Shown piece by piece: positions 16,259 to 25,959 of a stretch of DNA of 64,000 nt. The DNA is from Microbacterium aurum. GTDB lineage: Bacteria; Actinomycetota; Actinomycetes; Actinomycetales; Microbacteriaceae. A model generated the notes under the pieces. The model ran no database searches, was not told the origin of the DNA, and saw only the letters and a program-made list of their open reading frames with translations. The first letter of the stretch is position 1, and each line of letters opens with the position of its first letter. The position numbers were made by a program, and so were the translations under genes. The DNA lies in the NCBI RefSeq assembly GCF_016907815.1, contig NZ_JAFBCQ010000001.1, positions 2,480,001 to 2,544,000 on the forward strand, written 5' to 3'.

Positions 16259-19200
16259 TGCCCAAGCGCGACGATATCCGCTCCGTCCTCGTCATCGGCT
16301 CCGGCCCGATCGTCATCGGCCAGGCCTGTGAGTTCGACTACTCCGGCACTCAGGCCTGCCGCGTGCTGCGCGAGGAGGGCGTGCGCGTCATCCTGGTGAA
16401 CTCCAACCCGGCCACGATCATGACCGACCCCGACTTCGCCGACGCGACGTACATCGAGCCGATCACGCCCGAGGTCATCGAGACGATCATCGCCAAGGAG
16501 AAGCCGGACGCGATCCTGCCGACCCTCGGCGGCCAGACGGCGCTGAACGCCGCCATGGCGCTCCACGAGCAGGGGATCCTCGAGAAGTACAACGTGGAGC
16601 TGATCGGCGCGAAGGTCGACGCCATCCGCAAGGGCGAGGACCGCCAGATCTTCAAGCAGTTGGTGCTGGATGCTGGGGCGGACGTCGCCCGCAGCGTCAT
16701 CTGCCACACGATGGACGACCTCCTCGCCGGCGCCGCCGAACTCGGCTACCCGCTGGTCGTGCGCCCGTCGTTCACGATGGGCGGGCTCGGGTCGGGCTTC
16801 GCCTACGACGAGGAGGACCTGCGCCGCATCGGCGGGGCGGGCCTGCGCGACTCCCCGACGACCGAGGTGCTCCTCGAGGAGTCGATCCTCGGCTGGAAGG
16901 AGTACGAGCTCGAGCTCATGCGCGACACGTCCGACAACACGGTCGTCGTCTGCTCGATCGAGAACGTCGACCCCGTCGGCGTGCACACCGGCGACTCGAT
17001 CACGGTCGCCCCGGCGCTCACCCTCACCGACCGCGAGTACCAGAAGCTCCGCGACATCGGCATCGACATCATCCGCGCCGTGGGAGTGGACACCGGCGGA
17101 TGCAACATCCAGTTCGCCGTGGATCCGGCGACGGGGCGCATCATCGTCATCGAGATGAACCCGCGCGTGTCGCGCTCGTCGGCGCTGGCCTCCAAGGCGA
17201 CGGGCTTCCCGATCGCGAAGCTCGCCGCCAAGCTCGCGATCGGCTACCGCCTCGACGAGGTGCCCAACGACATCACGCAGGCGACGCCGGCGAGCTTCGA
17301 GCCGACGCTCGACTACGTCGTCGTGAAGGTGCCGCGGTTCAACTTCGAGAAGTTCCCGAACGCCGACACCACCCTCACGACCACCATGAAGTCGGTCGGC
17401 GAGGCGATGGCGATCGGCCGCAACTACGCGACGGCGCTGCAGAAGGCGCTGCGGTCGCTCGAGAAGCGCGGCTCGAGCTTCCACTGGGGCGAGGAGTCGC
17501 GGTCGGTGGAGGAGCTCCTCGAGATCGCGAAGACGCCCACCGACGGCCGCATCGTCGTGCTCCAGCAGGCCATGCGCCTCGGCGCCACCATCGAGCAGGC
17601 CTTCGAGGCCACGAAGATCGACCCGTGGTTCCTCGACCAGATCGCCCTCATCAACGAGGTCGCCGAGTTCGTGCGGCAAGCGCCGGAGCTGGATGCCGCG
17701 ACGCTCCGCCTCGCGAAGGAGCACGGTTTCAGCGACGCGCAGCTCGCCCAGCTCCGCGGCGACTCGGAGAGCGAGATCCGCGGCATCCGCCACGGCCTCG
17801 GCATCCGTCCCGTCTACAAGACGGTCGATACGTGCGCGGGGGAGTTCCCGGCGCTCACGCCGTACCACTACTCGTCGTACGACCACGAGACCGAGGTGAC
17901 GCCGTCGGAGCGCACGAAGGTCGTCATCATCGGGTCGGGGCCCAACCGGATCGGCCAGGGCGTCGAGTTCGACTACTCGTGCGTGCACGCGTCGTTCGCG
18001 CTGAGCGATGCCGGGTTCGAGACCGTCATGGTCAACTGCAACCCCGAGACCGTGTCGACCGACTACGACACCAGCGACCGGCTGTACTTCGAGCCGCTGA
18101 CCCTCGAGGACGTCCTCGAGGTGCTGCACGCGGAGGCGCAGTCGGGCACGATCCTCGGCGTCGTCTGCCAGCTGGGCGGTCAGACGCCCCTCGGCCTCGC
18201 GAAGGGGATCGAGGAGGCCGGCTACACGATCCTCGGCACCTCGCCCGCGGCCATCGACATCGCCGAGGAGCGTGAGCTCTTCTCGCAGCTGCTCGACCGC
18301 GCCGGTCTCGTGGCGCCGCGCCACGGCACCGCCGTCGACGAGGCGGGCGCCGTCGAGATCGCCGAGGAGATCGGCTACCCCGTGCTCGTGCGTCCGAGCT
18401 TCGTGCTCGGCGGCCGCGGCATGGAGATCGTCTACGACACCGAGAGCCTGCGCGACTATTTCGTCCGCACGGCCGGTGAGGTCGTCATCGAGGAGGGCAA
18501 GCCGCTCCTGGTCGACCGGTTCCTCGACGACGCGATCGAGCTCGACGTCGACGCGCTGTACGACGGACACGAGCTCTACATCGGCGGCGTCATGGAGCAC
18601 CTCGAAGAGGCCGGCATCCACTCCGGCGACTCCTCGTGCACCCTCCCGCCCGTCTCCCTCGGCCGCACCGAGATCGACCGGGTGCGCACCGCGACCCTCG
18701 CCATCGCCGAGGGCGTCGGCGTGCGGGGACTGCTGAACGTGCAGTTCGCCGTCTCGGCGGGCGTGCTCTACGTCATCGAGGCGAACCCGCGGGCGAGCCG
18801 CACGGTGCCGTTCGTGTCGAAGGCGCTCGGCATCCCGCTCGCGAAGGCCGCCTCGCGCATCATGGCGGGCGCGACCGTCGCGGAGCTGAAGGCCGAGGGG
18901 ATGCTCCCCGAGCAGGACGGCTCGCGCGTGCCGCTGGACGCGCCGGTCGCCGTCAAGGAGGCGGTGCTGCCCTTCAAGCGGTTCCGCACCGCCGACGGGC
19001 ATACCGTCGACTCGGTCCTCGGCCCCGAGATGCGCTCGACCGGCGAGGTCATGGGCATCGACCGCGACTTCCCGACCGCGTTCGCGAAGAGCCAGTCCGC
19101 CGCCTACGGCGGCATGCCGACGTCGGGCACCGTGTTCCTCTCGGTCGCCGACGACGACAAGCGCGCCGTCATCCTGCCCGCGCACCGGCTGCAGGAGCTC

Positions 19201-19554
19201 GGCTTCCGCCTCGTCGCGACCGAGGGCACCGCCGAGATCCTCGCGCGCAACGGCATCCGCGTCGACCTCGTGAACAAGTACTCCGCGACGCAGGAGACGG
19301 GGGAGCGCAACGTCGTCGACCTCATCAACGCGGGCGAGATCGACATCGTCGTGAACACACCGTCGGGCGGCATCGCCCGGGCGGACGGCTACGAGATCCG
19401 CGCGGCCGCCGTCGCGGCCGACAAGGCCCTGTTCACCACGATGGCCGTGCTCGGCGCCGCCGTCAGCGCCCTGCCGGTGCTGCGCTCCGGGTTCGAGGTG
19501 CGGAGCCTGCAGGAGTACGCCGAGGATCGCGCCGAGCGGAAGGCGATGGTGTGA
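16258..19554 (+). CDS. carB: Carbamoyl-phosphate synthase large chain
   Basis: A 1098-residue large subunit with the expected duplicated architecture. The first ATP-grasp half (residues about 1-550) phosphorylates bicarbonate; it begins with [20 protein letters not shown] and has [12 protein letters not shown]. The second half (about 550-940) phosphorylates carbamate; it begins with [18 protein letters not shown] and has [15 protein letters not shown]. The C-terminal MGS-like domain, from about residue 945, is the allosteric region. Length is normal and no frameshift is seen. It overlaps pyrF by 4 bases. Confidence 0.98.
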   Translation: MPKRDDIRSVLVIGSGPIVIGQACEFDYSGTQACRVLREEGVRVILVNSNPATIMTDPDFADATYIEPITPEVIETIIAKEKPDAILPTLGGQTALNAAMALHEQGILEKYNVELIGAKVDAIRKGEDRQIFKQLVLDAGADVARSVICHTMDDLLAGAAELGYPLVVRPSFTMGGLGSGFAYDEEDLRRIGGAGLRDSPTTEVLLEESILGWKEYELELMRDTSDNTVVVCSIENVDPVGVHTGDSITVAPALTLTDREYQKLRDIGIDIIRAVGVDTGGCNIQFAVDPATGRIIVIEMNPRVSRSSALASKATGFPIAKLAAKLAIGYRLDEVPNDITQATPASFEPTLDYVVVKVPRFNFEKFPNADTTLTTTMKSVGEAMAIGRNYATALQKALRSLEKRGSSFHWGEESRSVEELLEIAKTPTDGRIVVLQQAMRLGATIEQAFEATKIDPWFLDQIALINEVAEFVRQAPELDAATLRLAKEHGFSDAQLAQLRGDSESEIRGIRHGLGIRPVYKTVDTCAGEFPALTPYHYSSYDHETEVTPSERTKVVIIGSGPNRIGQGVEFDYSCVHASFALSDAGFETVMVNCNPETVSTDYDTSDRLYFEPLTLEDVLEVLHAEAQSGTILGVVCQLGGQTPLGLAKGIEEAGYTILGTSPAAIDIAEERELFSQLLDRAGLVAPRHGTAVDEAGAVEIAEEIGYPVLVRPSFVLGGRGMEIVYDTESLRDYFVRTAGEVVIEEGKPLLVDRFLDDAIELDVDALYDGHELYIGGVMEHLEEAGIHSGDSSCTLPPVSLGRTEIDRVRTATLAIAEGVGVRGLLNVQFAVSAGVLYVIEANPRASRTVPFVSKALGIPLAKAASRIMAGATVAELKAEGMLPEQDGSRVPLDAPVAVKEAVLPFKRFRTADGHTVDSVLGPEMRSTGEVMGIDRDFPTAFAKSQSAAYGGMPTSGTVFLSVADDDKRAVILPAHRLQELGFRLVATEGTAEILARNGIRVDLVNKYSATQETGERNVVDLINAGEIDIVVNTPSGGIARADGYEIRAAAVAADKALFTTMAVLGAAVSALPVLRSGFEVRSLQEYAEDRAERKAMV

Positions 19555-20390
19555 CCTCGTTCGGCCAGCGACTGCGGGCCGCGCTCGACGCGCATGGACC
19601 GCTGTGCGTGGGGATCGACCCGCACGAGGCGCTGCTGCGGTCGTGGGGACTGGACGTGTCGGCGGCGGGTGCGCGTGAGTTCGGACTCCGCACGGTCGAC
19701 GCCGCGGCCGGCCGCACGGGCGTCGTCAAGCCCCAGGTGGCGTTCTACGAGCGGTTCGGCGCCGCCGGTTTCGCCGCACTCGAAGACGTCATGTCCGCGG
19801 CACGGTCGGCGGGCCTGCTCGTCATCGCCGACGCCAAGCGCGGCGACATCGGGACGACGATGGACGGCTACGCCGCCGCCTGGCTCATGCCGGGGGCGCC
19901 GCTGGAGGCGGATGCCGTGACCCTCAGCCCCTACCTCGGCGCCGACGCGCTGCACGCCGCCTTCTCGACCGCTACGTCGCACGACAAAGGCGCGTTCGTC
20001 CTCGCCGCGACGAGCAATCCCGAGGCCGCACCCGTGCAGCGCGCTCGCGTGGACGAAGAGGAGACCGTCGCGGAGCGCGTCGCGCACGACGTCGCGGCCC
20101 GCAACATCGGCGCGCCCGGCTCGCTCGGGCCCATCGGCCTCGTCGTCGGCGCGACCGTCGACCGCCGCTCGTTCGGGCTCACCGATGTGGTGCTCGCCGG
20201 CACCCCGATCCTCGCCCCCGGGTTCGGTGCGCAGGGCGCCGAGCCCCGGGACCTCAGCCGGCTGTTCGGGTATGTCGCCTCGCAGGTCGTCGCGAGCGAG
20301 AGCCGCAGCATCCTCTCCGCCGGCCCCGACCGCCTCGCCGAGCGCATCCGTGAGCGCGCGGCCCTGTACCGTGGAGAATCCGATGGCTGA
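19551..20390 (+). CDS. pyrF: Orotidine-5'-phosphate decarboxylase (type 2)
   Basis: A 279-residue OMP decarboxylase of the actinobacterial type 2 group, which makes UMP. The active-site block [17 protein letters not shown] carries the catalytic Lys-Asp pair, preceded by [22 protein letters not shown] is the phosphate-binding loop. The start is the GTG in the GTGA overlap with carB. Its last 8 bases overlap the next gene. pyrD and pyrE, also needed for UMP synthesis, are not in this window. Confidence 0.97.
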   Translation: MTSFGQRLRAALDAHGPLCVGIDPHEALLRSWGLDVSAAGAREFGLRTVDAAAGRTGVVKPQVAFYERFGAAGFAALEDVMSAARSAGLLVIADAKRGDIGTTMDGYAAAWLMPGAPLEADAVTLSPYLGADALHAAFSTATSHDKGAFVLAATSNPEAAPVQRARVDEEETVAERVAHDVAARNIGAPGSLGPIGLVVGATVDRRSFGLTDVVLAGTPILAPGFGAQGAEPRDLSRLFGYVASQVVASESRSILSAGPDRLAERIRERAALYRGESDG

Positions 20391-21279
20391 TTCCCGCACC
20401 CCGCCCGAGGTCGACCGCGTCGCCGCATCCCGCCGCGCCGTCGCCGCCCGCCGTGAGCGCGCCGCGCTCAAGCACGACGTCGCGATGCGCGTCATCACCC
20501 CGCAGGAACTGCTGCAGCGTGCGCTCGACAAGCCTGATTCGCCGGCCGGCGCCATGCGCGTCCCCGACTTCCTGACCGCCCTGCCGGCCATCGGCGACGG
20601 CAAGCGCGACCGCATCCTGGCCGAGCTCGAGATCTCACCGGTCAAGCGCCTCGGCGGACTCGGCGTGCGCCAGCGCGTCGCGCTGCAGCGCTGGCTCGAC
20701 GGCCGGTTCCCGCCGCTGCAGCCGCGCGCCGGCCGCAGCCGTCTCATCGTCCTGGCCGGGCCCACCGCGGTCGGCAAGGGGACCGTCGCCGCGCACATCA
20801 AGGAGCACCACCCCGAGATCCTGCTCTCGGTGTCGGCGACGACCCGCCAGCCCCGCCCCGGCGAGGTCGACGGCGAGCACTACTTCTTCGTGGACGACGC
20901 GGCCTTCGACGAGCTCATCCGCAGCGGAGCGCTGCTCGAGCACGCCACCGTGCACAACGCCTACCGCTACGGCACGCCCCGCGCGCCGATCGAGCAGGCT
21001 CTCGCCGACGGACGCACGGTGCTGCTGGAGATCGACCTGCAGGGGGCGCGTCAGGTGCGCGCCGCCGCGCCGGACGCAACGCTCGTCTTCCTCGCCCCGC
21101 CCAGCTGGGACGAGCTCGTCCAGCGGCTCGTCGGGCGGGGGACCGAGGACGCCGAGGAGCGCACGCGCCGCCTGAAGACCGCGAAGGTGGAGCTGGCCGC
21201 GCAGGGCGAGTTCGACTACCGCGTCGTGAACGACGACGTCGCCCGCGCGGCGGCCGAGATCGTGCGGCTCGCCGGCTGA
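20383..21279 (+). CDS. gmk: Fusion of actinobacterial integration host factor (mIHF) and guanylate kinase
   Basis: A single uninterrupted 298-residue reading frame. Residues about 1-108 match mycobacterial IHF: the basic helix [14 protein letters not shown], then [20 protein letters not shown] and the helix-two-turn-helix end [19 protein letters not shown]. Residues about 115-298 are guanylate kinase, which makes GDP from GMP: the P-loop [11 protein letters not shown] (126-134), [19 protein letters not shown], and [13 protein letters not shown]. In mycobacteria these are two adjacent genes, so here they are joined. ATG 20383 overlaps the pyrF stop by 8 bases and follows GGAGA. The product may bind DNA and act as a kinase in one chain. 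Confidence 0.93.
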   Translation: MADSRTPPEVDRVAASRRAVAARRERAALKHDVAMRVITPQELLQRALDKPDSPAGAMRVPDFLTALPAIGDGKRDRILAELEISPVKRLGGLGVRQRVALQRWLDGRFPPLQPRAGRSRLIVLAGPTAVGKGTVAAHIKEHHPEILLSVSATTRQPRPGEVDGEHYFFVDDAAFDELIRSGALLEHATVHNAYRYGTPRAPIEQALADGRTVLLEIDLQGARQVRAAAPDATLVFLAPPSWDELVQRLVGRGTEDAEERTRRLKTAKVELAAQGEFDYRVVNDDVARAAAEIVRLAG

Positions 21280-21285
21280 TAGAAT
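21280..21285 (+). promoter_or_regulatory. Candidate -10 element of rpoZ
   Basis: TAGAAT spans the gmk stop codon region, 69 bases before the rpoZ ATG. No good -35 was found. A strong ribosome site AGGAGG lies 9 bases before the ATG. Confidence 0.45.
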
Positions 21286-21353
21286 GGTCGGATGCGCTCG
21301 GCACCGCCGACGCCTCCGACTTCACCACCGCCATCCGATCCAGGAGGTTCCCC

Positions 21354-21608
21354 ATGGCCGGACGTGACCAGGGCATCATCGACCCGCCCATCGACGCGCT
21401 GCTCGACAAGGTCGACTCCAAGTACCAGCTCGTCATCTACGCGGCCAAGCGTGCGCGACAGATCAACGACTACTACTCCGACCTGCACGAGGGCAACCTG
21501 TTCGACAACGTCGGGCCGCTCGTCGACTCGTCCGTCGAGGACAAGCCGCTGACGATCGCGCTGCACGAGATCCACGAGGACAAGCTGCGGCTGCGCCCCG
21601 TCGAGTGA
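21354..21608 (+). CDS. rpoZ: RNA polymerase omega subunit
   Basis: An 84-residue omega subunit, which helps fold and hold beta-prime in RNA polymerase. The block [26 protein letters not shown] is the conserved family core, and the tail [20 protein letters not shown] is typical of actinobacteria. The AGGAGG site before ATG 21354 fixes the start. The neighbour order gmk-rpoZ is conserved in actinobacteria, but the coaBC gene often found after rpoZ is not here; metK follows directly. Confidence 0.96.
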   Translation: MAGRDQGIIDPPIDALLDKVDSKYQLVIYAAKRARQINDYYSDLHEGNLFDNVGPLVDSSVEDKPLTIALHEIHEDKLRLRPVE

Positions 21609-21683
21609 TCACCGCGTGATCGCATGACGCCGTGTGGCGTCGCCATGCCCGCGTGACCCGCGATGTCGGGGACCGCGGGCATG
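21607..21683 (+). promoter_or_regulatory. Three tandem hairpins in the rpoZ-metK gap
   Basis: Hairpin 1 is GATCAC/GTGATC with a 3-base loop (21607-21621). Hairpin 2 is GACGCC/GGCGTC with a GTGT loop (21626-21641). Hairpin 3 has 10-base arms CATGCCCGCG and CGCGGGCATG (21644-21653 and 21674-21683) with an inner CCCG/CGGG. All stems are perfect. No T-run follows. They could end the rpoZ transcript or form a structured metK leader. I cannot match them to a known SAM riboswitch by eye. Confidence 0.5.
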
Positions 21684-21714
21684 ATTGTGTGAGCCCGTTC
21701 CGTCAGGAGAATCG

Positions 21715-22908
21715 ATGAGCCAGCTGCGCCTGTTCACATCCGAGTCCGTCACCGAGGGACACCCCGACAAGATCTGCGACCAGATCTCCGACTCGATCCT
21801 CGACGCGATCATCGCCGCCGACCCCGACGGGCGCGTCGCGGTGGAGACCCTCGTCACCACCGGTCTCGTCCACGTCGCGGGAGAGGTCTCCACGAGCGCC
21901 TACGTCGAGATCCCCGCGATCGTCCGCGAGGTCGTGAACCGCATCGGCTACACCTCCAGCGACACGGGATTCGACGGCGACTCGTGCGGAGTGAGCGTGT
22001 CGATCGGCGCGCAATCCTCCGACATCGCCGCCGGCGTCGCCAAGGCGTTCGAGCGCCGCGAGGACGGCTCCGAAGACCCGCACGACCTCCAGGGCGCGGG
22101 CGACCAGGGCATCATGTTCGGCTACGCGACGAACGAGACGCCCGAGCTCATGCCGATGGCGATCTGGACGGCGCACCGCATCGCGGAGCGCCTGAGCGAG
22201 GTGCGCCGCGACGGCAGCCTGCCCTTCCTCCGCCCCGACGGCAAGACCCAGGTGACCCTCGGCTACGAGGGCTCGGTCCCGAAGACCGTCGAGTCCGTCG
22301 TGCTGTCGACGCAGCATCACCCCGACATCTCACAGAAGGCGCTGCGCGCCGCCGTGCGGGCCGAAGTCATCGACCCGGTGCTCGAGCGCACCGGCCTCGA
22401 GCTTCCCGACGTCAGCTACTACATCAACCCGGCCGGCCCGTTCGTGATCGGCGGCCCGAAGGGCGACGCCGGGCTGACCGGCCGCAAGATCATCATCGAC
22501 ACCTACGGCGGCGCCTCACGTCACGGCGGCGGTGCCTTCAGCGGCAAGGACCCGTCGAAGGTCGACCGCTCCGCCGCTTACGCCATGCGCTGGGTCGCCA
22601 AGAACGCCGTCGCCGCCGGTCTCGCCGACCGGCTCGAGGTGCAGGTGGCCTACGCGATCGGCAAGGCGAAGCCGGTGGGCCTGTACGTCGAGTCCTTCGG
22701 CACCGGTCATGTCGCCGACGAGGTCATCACCGCCGCGATCCGCGACGTGTTCGACCTGCGCCCCAAGGCGATCATCGAGCAGCTCGATCTGTTGCGACCC
22801 ATCTACGCCGCCACCGCCGCGTACGGCCACTTCGGCCGCGAACTGCCCGACTTCACCTGGGAGCGCACGGACCGCGTCGAGGAGCTGCGCGCCGCCGCCG
22901 GGCTGTGA
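21715..22908 (+). CDS. metK: S-adenosylmethionine synthetase
   Basis: A 397-residue methionine adenosyltransferase making SAM from methionine and ATP. The start ATG follows AGGAGA. Family blocks are [25 protein letters not shown] at the N-terminus, [12 protein letters not shown] (ATP site), and the P-loop-like [19 protein letters not shown]. Length is typical. It is preceded by a structured 106-base gap and followed 31 bases later by priA. Confidence 0.98.
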   Translation: MSQLRLFTSESVTEGHPDKICDQISDSILDAIIAADPDGRVAVETLVTTGLVHVAGEVSTSAYVEIPAIVREVVNRIGYTSSDTGFDGDSCGVSVSIGAQSSDIAAGVAKAFERREDGSEDPHDLQGAGDQGIMFGYATNETPELMPMAIWTAHRIAERLSEVRRDGSLPFLRPDGKTQVTLGYEGSVPKTVESVVLSTQHHPDISQKALRAAVRAEVIDPVLERTGLELPDVSYYINPAGPFVIGGPKGDAGLTGRKIIIDTYGGASRHGGGAFSGKDPSKVDRSAAYAMRWVAKNAVAAGLADRLEVQVAYAIGKAKPVGLYVESFGTGHVADEVITAAIRDVFDLRPKAIIEQLDLLRPIYAATAAYGHFGRELPDFTWERTDRVEELRAAAGL

Positions 22909-22939
22909 GGCCTGCAGAAGCGGGAGCAACGGAGGCAGC

Positions 22940-24970
22940 GTGACCGCCGTCGCCCGCGTGCTCATCGACTCGCCGCTGCCGCAGCTGGACCGGCTCTTCG
23001 ACTACGCCGTTCCTCCCGAACTCGCGGCGGAGGCGGTCCCGGGCGCGCGCGTGCGCGTGCCGCTGCGCTCGGCGGGGCGCGTCGTCGACGGGTACCTCGT
23101 GGAACTCGGCGAGCCCGACCCCGACGGCCGGCCGCTGTCGGAGCTCGATGCCGTGGTCTCGCCGACACCGGTCCTCACCCCCGCCCTCTACGCGCTGGCG
23201 CGCCGCGCGGCCGATCGCGCGGCGGGCTCGGCGAGCGACATCCTGCGCCTGGTCATCCCCAAGCGCATGATCCGGGCGGAGAAGGCCTGGCTGGCCGCGC
23301 CCGCTCCGGAGATGCCGCGGGTGGGGGCGGATGCCGCGGCGTGGGCCGACGGCATCCTGGCCCCCTATCCGGGGCTCGCCGACGCCGTCGCCGCGGGGGA
23401 ACGGCTCGCCCTCGATGCCCCCCCTCGCCCCAGCACCGTGCAACCGGTCGGCGCGTGGGCCGAGCTGCTGGCGGCGATCGCCGTCCGCACCCTCGCGCAG
23501 GGGCGGAGCGCCATCGTAGCGGTGCCGGACCAGCGCGACCAGGATCAGGTGCTCGCCGTCCTCGCCCGCGACGCGCTCGCCCTCGCGGCAGACGCGGTCG
23601 TCCGCGACGACGCACGACGGTCCGGCCCGGAGCGGTACGCGACGTATCTGCGGCTGCTGTCGCCGGCCCCCGCGATCGTCGTCGGCAACCGCTCGACGGT
23701 CTACGCCCCCGCGCACGACGTCGGGTGCGTGATCATCTGGGACGACGGCGATCCGCTGTTGGCGGAGCCGTTGAGCCCCGGCGTGCACGCTCGCGACGCG
23801 GCGCTCATCCGGCAGGAGCTCGAGGGGTCCGCCCTCGTGCTGGCGGGGCATACCCGCACCACCGACGTCGAACGCCTCGTGCAGCTCGGCTGGGTGCGCG
23901 AGCTGCCGGCGGCGCGGCGCGAGAGCCCCGCCGTCGTGCTCTCGGCCACGCGCGAGGGGGAGTCCCGCGGCGCACGCGTGCCCTCGAGCGCCTTCGCGGC
24001 GGCGCGTGACGCGCTCACCCGCGGCCCGGTGCTCGTCCAGGTCGCGCGTCCCGGGTACGCACCCGTGCTCGTGTGCGCGCAATGCCGCACGCCCGCGCGC
24101 TGTCGGCACTGCACCGGACCGCTGCGCGCCCGCCGCCCGGGCGTCGCCCCGGAGTGCGCGTGGTGCGGGCGCACGGCGCCGGCGTGGGCGTGCGTGCAGT
24201 GCGGCTCGACGAAGCTGCGGATGGCCTCGTCGGGGAGTGAGCGCACCGCCGACGAGCTCGGCCGAGCGTTCCCGAACACCCGTGTGATCGTGGCCGACGG
24301 GACCCACCCCCTCACGTCGGTCGACGACCGTCCCGCGCTCGTCGTCGCCACACGCGGCGCCGAACCGCATGCCGCCGGCGGGTATCGCGCCGTGATACTG
24401 CTCGACGGCGACCGGATGCTGCTGGCCGAGCAGCTGCGCATCGGCGAGTCGTGCCTGCGGTGGTGGTCCAACGCCGCCGCTCTCGCCGCTCCGGGGGCGC
24501 CCGTGCACCTCGTCGGGGTGGCCGGCCCGGTGGCGCGGGCGCTGGCCACCTGGACGCAGCCCGCGTACGCCCGCGCGGAGCTGACCGACCGCACCCCGCT
24601 GTCCATGCCGCCCGTCGTGCGCGTGGCGGCGGTGGAGGGCACACCCGAGGCGGTGGATGCCGCCCTGACCGCCCTCCGCAGCGAGGTCCCCGCGCTGCCC
24701 GCATCGGCGTTCCTGGGTCCGGTGCCGATCGATCCGGCATCCCGCGGCGTGGGGACGGCGAGCGCCGCCTCCGACACCGGGCTCGTGCGCGCACTCGTCC
24801 GCTTCGACTACGCCCACGGGCGGGCGGTGGCCGAGCAGCTGCGCGCGGCCGTGGTGGCCGAGGCCCTGCGCGGGCGTCGCGGGCGGGGACGAGGACCGGG
24901 GCGGCCGGGGGCGGCGAGCCCGCGAACTACACTCAGGGTGCGGCTCGACGTGCCCGAACTCGACCTGTGA
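22940..24970 (+). CDS. priA: PriA-like primosomal protein lacking helicase motifs
   Basis: A 676-residue actinobacterial PriA. The N-terminal 3'-binding domain begins AVARVLIDSPLPQLDRLFDYAVP. The two interleaved zinc sites are intact (CAQC, CRHC, CAWC, CVQC near residues 375-425). The helicase core is eroded: where the Walker A GxTGSGKT should be, the sequence reads RTLAQGRSAIVAVPDQ, and the DExH box is replaced by IIWDDGDP. It is therefore unlikely to hydrolyse ATP and may act as a structural replication-restart or DNA-binding factor. GTG 22940 follows GGAGG. The metK-priA-fmt order is conserved. Confidence 0.9.
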   Translation: MTAVARVLIDSPLPQLDRLFDYAVPPELAAEAVPGARVRVPLRSAGRVVDGYLVELGEPDPDGRPLSELDAVVSPTPVLTPALYALARRAADRAAGSASDILRLVIPKRMIRAEKAWLAAPAPEMPRVGADAAAWADGILAPYPGLADAVAAGERLALDAPPRPSTVQPVGAWAELLAAIAVRTLAQGRSAIVAVPDQRDQDQVLAVLARDALALAADAVVRDDARRSGPERYATYLRLLSPAPAIVVGNRSTVYAPAHDVGCVIIWDDGDPLLAEPLSPGVHARDAALIRQELEGSALVLAGHTRTTDVERLVQLGWVRELPAARRESPAVVLSATREGESRGARVPSSAFAAARDALTRGPVLVQVARPGYAPVLVCAQCRTPARCRHCTGPLRARRPGVAPECAWCGRTAPAWACVQCGSTKLRMASSGSERTADELGRAFPNTRVIVADGTHPLTSVDDRPALVVATRGAEPHAAGGYRAVILLDGDRMLLAEQLRIGESCLRWWSNAAALAAPGAPVHLVGVAGPVARALATWTQPAYARAELTDRTPLSMPPVVRVAAVEGTPEAVDAALTALRSEVPALPASAFLGPVPIDPASRGVGTASAASDTGLVRALVRFDYAHGRAVAEQLRAAVVAEALRGRRGRGRGPGRPGAASPRTTLRVRLDVPELDL

Positions 24971-25011
24971 CCGCCGCGCCGCCCGCTTCGACCGACCTCC
25001 CGAGGAGACCC

Positions 25012-25959
25012 ATGCGCATCGTCTTCGCCGGCACCCCCGACCCCGCGGTGCCGTCGCTGACGGCGATCGCGCAGAGCGACCACGACCTCGTCGGCGTCGT
25101 CACCCGCACCGACGCCCCGCTCGGCCGCAAGCGCGTGCTGACTCCCTCGCCGGTGGCGACGGCGGCGACGGGGCTCGCCGTCCCGATCGTGAAGGCCGAC
25201 CGGCTCGGCGACGACGCGACCGCAGCCGTGGCCGCGCTCGAACCTGACCTCGGGGTCATCGTCGCCTACGGCGGGCTCGTGCGGGAACCGTTGCTGTCGG
25301 TGCCCCGCCACGGCTGGATCAACCTGCACTTCTCGCTGCTGCCGCGCTGGCGCGGCGCCGCGCCCGTGCAGCACGCCCTCATCGCCGGCGACCGCGTCAG
25401 CGGCGCGAGTGTGTTCCAGCTGGTTCCCGCGCTCGATGCCGGCGACGTGTTCGGCGAGCTGCGCTACGACGTGCCGCGCGGCGCGACCGCCGGTGACGTC
25501 CTGGCCGACCTCGCCGACCGCGGGGCGGACCTGCTCGTCCGGGTCGTGGACGAGATCGCCCGCGGCACCGCCCGCGCCGTGCCGCAGGAGGGCGAGGCCA
25601 CACTCGCTCCGAAGCTGTCGATCGCCGACGGCGCGCTGGACCTGTCGCGCCCGGCGGACGACGTGCTGAACCGCTTCCGCGGCACGACGCCCGAGCCGGG
25701 GGCGCACGTCACGCTCGACGGCGCACGCCTGAAGGTGCTCGCCGCCCTCCGCGGACCCGATGCGGACCTGGCACCCGGAGCCCTCGCCCTCCTCGGGCGC
25801 GACGTCGTCATGGGAGCGGGGGACGGGACCAGTGTGCTGCTGAAGACCGTGCAGCCGGCCGGCAAGGGTCCGATGGCTGCGGCGGACTGGTGGCGGGGTC
25901 TGCGCACGACCGACCCGCGCGTCGAGGTGCCCGCCACGTCCGCGGAGAAGGCGTCGTGA
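25012..25959 (+). CDS. fmt: Methionyl-tRNA formyltransferase
   Basis: A 315-residue enzyme that formylates initiator Met-tRNA using 10-formyl-tetrahydrofolate. The N-terminal Rossmann-like domain starts MRIVFAGTPDPAVPSL. The catalytic block GWINLHFSLLPRWRGAAPVQ carries the Asn-His pair, with the Asp in the DAGDVFGE region. The C-terminal OB-like domain binds tRNA. ATG 25012 follows GAGGAGA by 5 bases. The stop overlaps rsmB (GTGA). Confidence 0.97.
   Translation: MRIVFAGTPDPAVPSLTAIAQSDHDLVGVVTRTDAPLGRKRVLTPSPVATAATGLAVPIVKADRLGDDATAAVAALEPDLGVIVAYGGLVREPLLSVPRHGWINLHFSLLPRWRGAAPVQHALIAGDRVSGASVFQLVPALDAGDVFGELRYDVPRGATAGDVLADLADRGADLLVRVVDEIARGTARAVPQEGEATLAPKLSIADGALDLSRPADDVLNRFRGTTPEPGAHVTLDGARLKVLAALRGPDADLAPGALALLGRDVVMGAGDGTSVLLKTVQPAGKGPMAAADWWRGLRTTDPRVEVPATSAEKAS

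Noticed and set aside
21609..21714. Known SAM riboswitch before metK
   Set aside because: The hairpins are clear but I could not fit them to the conserved core of SAM-I, SAM-II or SAM-IV by eye; a covariance search would decide.
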